Assembly (NCBI GenBank): GCA_002914845.1
Contig: JXTC01000003.1
Span: 3,389,828 to 3,453,827, forward strand
Source: Trema orientale
Lineage: Eukaryota > Streptophyta > Magnoliopsida > Rosales > Cannabaceae
Direction: 5' to 3'
Length of the DNA: 64,000 nt
In this document: one piece after another, positions 59,767 through 64,000 of the stretch
Numbering within the stretch: position 1 is the stretch's first letter
Layout of the letters: each line of letters begins with the position of its first letter
Notes under the pieces: generated by a model
The model's database searches: none
Told to the model about the DNA's origin: nothing
What the model saw: the letters and a program-made list of their open reading frames with translations, nothing else
Position numbers and translations under genes: made by a program

Positions 59767-61300
59767 ACCTTCAGTTCCTAATAAAGGGTCTTCCATTTGG
59801 GAGAATTTTACAAAACATTTAAGAGTATGAGCTATATGATCCTAGGTATTTGCGTAATTATTGTGGAAATGATTATGCATGTGACACTAAGTAACATGGG
59901 ACTAGAAGTTTATAGCATCACAATAGGCAAGCTTGTGAGGAAAGTCTATATAAGCTTGAAGAGAAAAAGAAAAGACATTGTCCTTTGAACCTAAGAAATG
60001 AGAGAAAGAGGGTGAAGTAAGTTTAGTGGCAGTGCAATAGAACACGAAGGCTTGTAGGCAAATAGTTTCGCCATACACTGTGTTAGATGAATTGCCATTT
60101 AGGCATGTTGAAGTGGAAGGGTTTAGGCAATTAATTAGAATACTACAACCTAGATTTGAATTGCCTTCTCGAGTGACCATTGCTAAGCATATCATGAAGA
60201 TGTATTATAAGGAGAAGAATAAGTTGAAAAATGTGATACAAAAGGAGAGATTTTCGATAATTACAGATATCTGGACTTCAATTCAAAATATAAACTACAT
60301 GTGTATAACCGCTCATTAGATAGATAAGGAATTGTGCTTAAAAAAAAAACATTAACTTTTGCCAAATTACAGACCACGAGAGAGAAACTATTGGCAAGGA
60401 GGTGGCGGCTTGTCTCAATGATTAGGGTATTTCTAAATTGTTCACTATTATAGTTGATAATGCCACCACAAATAATAAGGTGGTCAAGTATTTGCAAAAA
60501 AAGTTATCTATAAAGAAAAATAGTCTTATACTTGGTGGCAAGTTCTTACACTTGAAATATTGTGCCCATATTGTTATTTTGACAGTGAACAAGGGGTTAA
60601 AAGAAAGACACGAATCAATTACTAGCATTCATGTGGTGAGGTACGTTAGGCCATCATCTTCTACATTGAAAAACTTTAAAGAATGTGTGAATGGGAAGGG
60701 TATTAAGAGTAAATATCTCTTGTGTTTAGATGCTCAAACTAGGAGGAACTCTACCTTTTTATGTTGGATTGCACTTTAAAGTTTCAAAAAGTATTTAAAA
60801 GGATGGAATATGATGTCAACTATATGAAATACTTTGAAGAAATTGATAAGGATGAGAATAAAAAAGATGGCGACCTAGTGAAAATGATTGGAAAAATGCG
60901 AAGATTTTTGTAAAGTTTTGAAGACTTTTTATGAGGTGACTATGAAATTAAGTGGTTCAATCCATGTGACTTCTAATAGGCACTTCATTGAGATTACCAG
61001 AATTCAAGAAGAGTCGTTTACTTTGGCATTTAATGAGAATGAAGATAGTTTGTTGGTAAACACGGCTAAAGTGATGTGGGCAAAGTATGATGATTATTAA
61101 GAGTAAACTAAAGATGATTCCAAATCCAATGAGCCACTACTAATTGCTCTTATACTTGATCTACATTACAAATTTGTGCATTTAAGCAATTGTTTTAAGA
61201 CTTTTTATAATGCAATACTTACACTGAAGTGATAAAAAAAGTTGAGAGCACAACTATGCAAGTTGTTTGATTCCTATAATGAAATGCTCTTTCGGGTTTA
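59647..61300 (+). pseudogene. hAT transposase (RICESLEEPER/DAYSLEEPER-like) pseudogene
   Basis: hAT transposases cut and paste DNA with an RNase H-like DDE core. ATG at 59647 opens MEEVVDTHTKNPTQYENPTQN, running into a GA repeat (Arg-Glu codons). A BED zinc-finger region follows in two frames: SIWENFTKHLR, then YLRNYCGNDYACDTK and HGT (C..C..H pattern). The core follows with LDELPFRHVEVEGFRQLI, PRFELPSRVTIAKHI, FSIITDIWTSIQNINYMCITAH (first catalytic Asp context), ETIGKEVAACL, FTIIVDNATTNNKVVKYL (second), HLKYCAHIVILTVNKGL, and RRNSTFLCWIALKFQKVF. It fades at LLIALILDLHYKF (about 61140-61180) and FDSYN, before the C-terminal dimerisation domain. There are many stops and at least four frameshifts. 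Confidence 0.85.
59728..59764. repeat. (AG)n microsatellite
   Basis: A 37-base uninterrupted AG run inside the N-terminal part of the hAT frame, encoding alternating Arg-Glu on the plus strand. Confidence 0.95.
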
Positions 61301-62346
61301 ATTTTTATTATAAAGAAGAATATATTGAATATTCTATTCGAGTCGATAATTGGAAGGTCAGGCGCACTAAATTTTTTTTTTTATCTATACATAAACTCTA
61401 TTTTTGTCTCCATCTAGTAACCATGGTTCTTGCCGTCGACAAAGACATCATAGTCCTGACGAAGCACTAGCGAAAATAGATGCATCGAGCCAACGACATT
61501 TGCGAGAACAGATCGTATTTGATTAAAAATAGAAATCCAATCTGAAAAATATCTCATAACTCAACCCATAAAACAAATCTGATAATCATCTATAATCTGA
61601 AAAGAAAAGAAAGAAAAACTGAGAATCCATGACTCAAAAACAAGTTCATCTTTCTTTTCTTCTATCCAATTTTTGGGAAAAAAAAAAATCCACAATAACT
61701 TTGCCAAAGACGAAATTCTATAAGAAACTTGAACAATTTTTGACTTAAAAATAGTTTTCAAGCTCTAAGTAGCTTTGCCAAAAACGAAATTCCAATTTTT
61801 GAAATTATTAGTTTTTAAGTTCCGAGTGCTAACTTTTTAATTGACAAATTTAATTAAAAAAAGTATGAATAATCAGCTATCTTCGTTTCATTTCAATCTT
61901 TTTCCTTTTTATTTTCTGAGAAAACAAATGAAAAAACATGTGGAGAATAGAAAGAAAGAGAGAAATGGAAAGTAGTTCATGGAAAATCTTGAGATCGTGC
62001 AAAAGAGAGAAAAAAAAGTCGTTCTTTTTTTTTTCTTCTAAAAAGATATATAATAGTATTGGGCATATTTCACTGTGTATTAAGGTGTATTTTATAATCT
62101 TTTGGGACCACTATTTTCGTAACTGTTGGATTAAATTCAATAGTTTAAAAAGTACACCAAGAAGTAGGAGAGATTTTATTCATCCTACAATAGAATTTTC
62201 TTAGTTTAATTAGCTGAATGTAACACTTCTGTTGAGATATGTTATATATAGTAAGAAGATAGTGTAGTGTAATATTTTTTCTTTTTCATTTTACTTTAAT
62301 TATTATATTTGATAAAATAATTAATTTCCGAAATTTGTGATATAAT
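61301..62346. other. Intergenic, no gene seen
   Basis: AT-rich, no recognisable coding. The end of the hAT element must lie somewhere here. Confidence 0.45.
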
Positions 62347-62569
62347 CCAATTTTACGCTCAAGTTAATAGGCGAAAAAGACCCTGTTCAAGATGCGGAGG
62401 TTTATGAGTGTCCTGGCAAAAAAGCAAATATCAATCTGCATCGTTCTCTTCTAGTTTATGGATTAGTTTATTACGCGCAGGGTGGTGATAAATTTGATTT
62501 TCCACCGAAGTGCATTTTGTTCAATTTCCTGAGTTTTATTGAATTCCAACTCAATAAGTTTAAATGTTA
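62347..62569 (+). other. Unidentified 74-codon open frame, possible exon or gene remnant
   Basis: The plus frame between stops reads in part LKLIGEKDPVQDAEVYECPG, then NINLHRSLLVYGLVYYAQGG and DKFDFPPKCILFNF, ending at TAG 62569. The composition (Gly, Pro, Cys, Asp balanced, few Lys/Phe runs) is protein-like, unlike the shadow frames around it. There is no ATG. A CTCAAG that could serve as a splice acceptor lies near its start. I do not recognise it. Confidence 0.3.
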
Positions 62570-62839
62570 GAAATTAGTCCACTGGAAAATGGGGGAAATA
62601 TGCGACACTGATTTATTGTAGCCGAATATTATAATTAAAAAAACACTACTCGTTTGATTGAAATTTGGCGCACATAGCTTACTATAGATTGAAAGGAATC
62701 GATTTCCACCACATGTCAACAACATAATCTTGAAACACGACAAAATCAAGCAAAATCGGGTATTGTAAATCCAAAAGAAAACAGAGTCAATCTTCTAGTT
62801 TTTGCGAAACCACATGAGATTGACACCACATACTCTGTT

Positions 62840-63493
62840 TTTGGCTATGATTTAGGGACTGTCACCTCTAGTGACCCCTTCCATGTCTCACTCAATCAAA
62901 TAAGGACACGACATTTATAACCAGCTCTAGGGATCATATTGTGGGCAACAAATTGAAACAGAATCCTAGCCTCTAAGGTGAGATCAGTGACACGGGGCTT
63001 AGGTGAAAACTATCATGGGAGCAAATCCGAAGTAGGGCTTGTTAGGGTTCAAAGTCTGCTATCATAGGCCAAGAGTTTGTAATAGGGAATTTATAACCAC
63101 CCATTGGAATATGGAAAAGTTCAGCCAGGAGTTATTCAGTAATCTCAAAATCAATACCTTTTAGAGACCCATAGATTGCATGTTGGCCTCTAGAAATGTT
63201 AGCACAAGCATAGAAGCCTATCACTAATCTATAATATCCTGTCTCCCTAAGGGAGCAGAAATCAGACCATCCCATTTTTTCAATGTAATCAGGAAACTTG
63301 ACATATGATAAATCTCTAAAATTGAAAGTTCTACCCTAAATGATACTCTTCTTTGAAAAGATTTCTTTATACCTGGTCATGAGGACAGGAGATTCAAGGA
63401 GAGGCAGGTCAAGTCTCGCCTTGGTTCGCTGTTCATGTTCCTCAGGATGAATTTCTTTCCCTTTCATCTAGGATTCTCTCTTCTAGGAGCCAT
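62840..63493 (-). pseudogene. Retrotransposon accessory ORF (plant transposon-protein type) remnant
   Basis: ATG at 63493 opens MAPRRENPR, then a TGA. The minus frame continues RLDLPLLESPVLMTRYKEIF, NFRDLSYVKFPDYIEKMGWSDF, FYACANISRG, KGIDFEITE*LLAELFHIP and, after a frameshift, LEARILFQFVAHNMIPRAGYK. This word order (start, 'erGW', 'FYAn', 'vRG', 'FHH/QFvahnllPR') is that of the plant transposon-protein domain in gypsy and copia accessory ORFs, distantly like the third ORF of Copia-A. Its function is unknown. At least five stops and one frameshift. Confidence 0.6.
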
Positions 63494-64000
63494 CGTATTG
63501 AAGAGAACAAAAGAAGAGCTTAGAAAGATGATTTTTCAAAATTAGGGTTTAGGAGGAGAAGAGATTGTGAAAACTGATGAAGAAAAACAAGGTTTAAGGA
63601 GGAAAAAGTGATGGAATCAACTTTAGTTGAGTGAAAAATGAGAGATTTAGTGAAACAAAATGACTGGAAGGAGAGGGGATGAAAATAGGGTGTGAGAGAG
63701 AGAGGAACGGTTGAGAGAAAAAGAGAGAAAGTGAGAGAAAAACTGTCGAAATGCTTTAAAAAAACTGAACCGCGCGTTTTTGGTAGACCGAAAAATGGTT
63801 TTCGGTCTGCCGATTCTTCCAGAAACCAGAGACGTTTCTGGAGCAGTTTTTCGGTAGACTGAAATTTTTTTCGGTCTATCGAAAACTCTGTTCTCTGTTA
63901 TTTTTCAAAAACTGTTTTAAATGGTAATTTTGATTAAGACATCAATCAAACAATCAAAATAACACATATTCATGACGGAACAATTATTAAATGAGTAAGA
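63494..64000 (-). other. Leader of the terminal retroelement with three hairpins
   Basis: Upstream of the accessory ORF; no coding. GA-rich to 63740, then hairpins at 63782-63811, 63819-63841 and 63850-63883. Confidence 0.45.
63782..63883. repeat. Three consecutive short hairpins
   Basis: GGTAGACCGAAAA pairs with TTTTCGGTCTGCC (63782-63794 with 63799-63811). CCAGAAAC pairs with GTTTCTGG (63819-63826 with 63834-63841). TTCGGTAGACTGAAA pairs with TTTCGGTCTATCGAA (63850-63864 with 63869-63883). The first and third stems share the same GGTAGAC core. Confidence 0.8.

Noticed and set aside
1..64000. CRISPR arrays, bacterial operons, rRNA or tRNA genes
   Set aside because: None seen. Repeats are transposon-derived or microsatellite, and the genes are intron-bearing plant genes. 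The only tRNA-related sequences are retroelement primer sites.

Overview
The window looks like nuclear DNA of a flowering plant, probably a eudicot. It is strongly AT-rich, the two real genes have GT-AG introns, and most of the rest is decayed Ty1/copia and Ty3/gypsy retrotransposons, small MULE and hAT elements, and microsatellites. I could not fix the species.

Host genes. (1) 1-5037 (minus): all but the C-terminal end of an ERO1 endoplasmic-reticulum oxidoreductin, 8 exons, cut by the window edge. (2) 23723-28744 (minus): a five-exon GDSL esterase/lipase with a complete catalytic set, but a frameshift just after the catalytic His. Its introns hold a solo LTR, two MITEs and a 73-bp duplication, and a copia element sits 13 bp past its ancestral stop. 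Gene debris: an acyl-activating-enzyme fragment (5725-6245) inside a Pack-MULE-like element, a BAHD acyltransferase N-terminus (32532-32946), a small heat-shock protein (HSP20) remnant (41045-41330), and an unidentified 74-codon frame (62347-62569).

Retroelements. Copia-1 (7135-11555, plus) and Copia-2 (46803-51657, minus) belong to one family and both break off inside reverse transcriptase. Copia-A (12874-23709, minus) is full length, about 10.8 kb, with two LTRs, PBS, PPT, gag, pol and a third ORF after RNase H. A gag-only gypsy element lies at 32947-37538 (minus). A second gypsy element lies at about 43.9-46.8 kb (plus). Solo LTRs with target-site duplications lie at 26085-26571 and 55031-56436. 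A LINE scrap lies at 11558-11793, and a retrotransposon-type accessory ORF at 62840-63493.

DNA transposons. A hAT transposase pseudogene occupies 59647-61300. Non-autonomous elements with visible target-site duplications lie at 5535-6589, 37623-38142, 38824-39553, 40302-40473, 40541-40712 and 41599-42276. A MITE family with ends like GGYACCAATC recurs at least five times. A 2.2-kb TIR-bounded element (56760-58930) is filled with GTCACA-type repeats.

No operon-like system is present. The interest lies in gene capture, gene decay and nested insertion. All homology calls are from recognition of translated motifs, not from a search.
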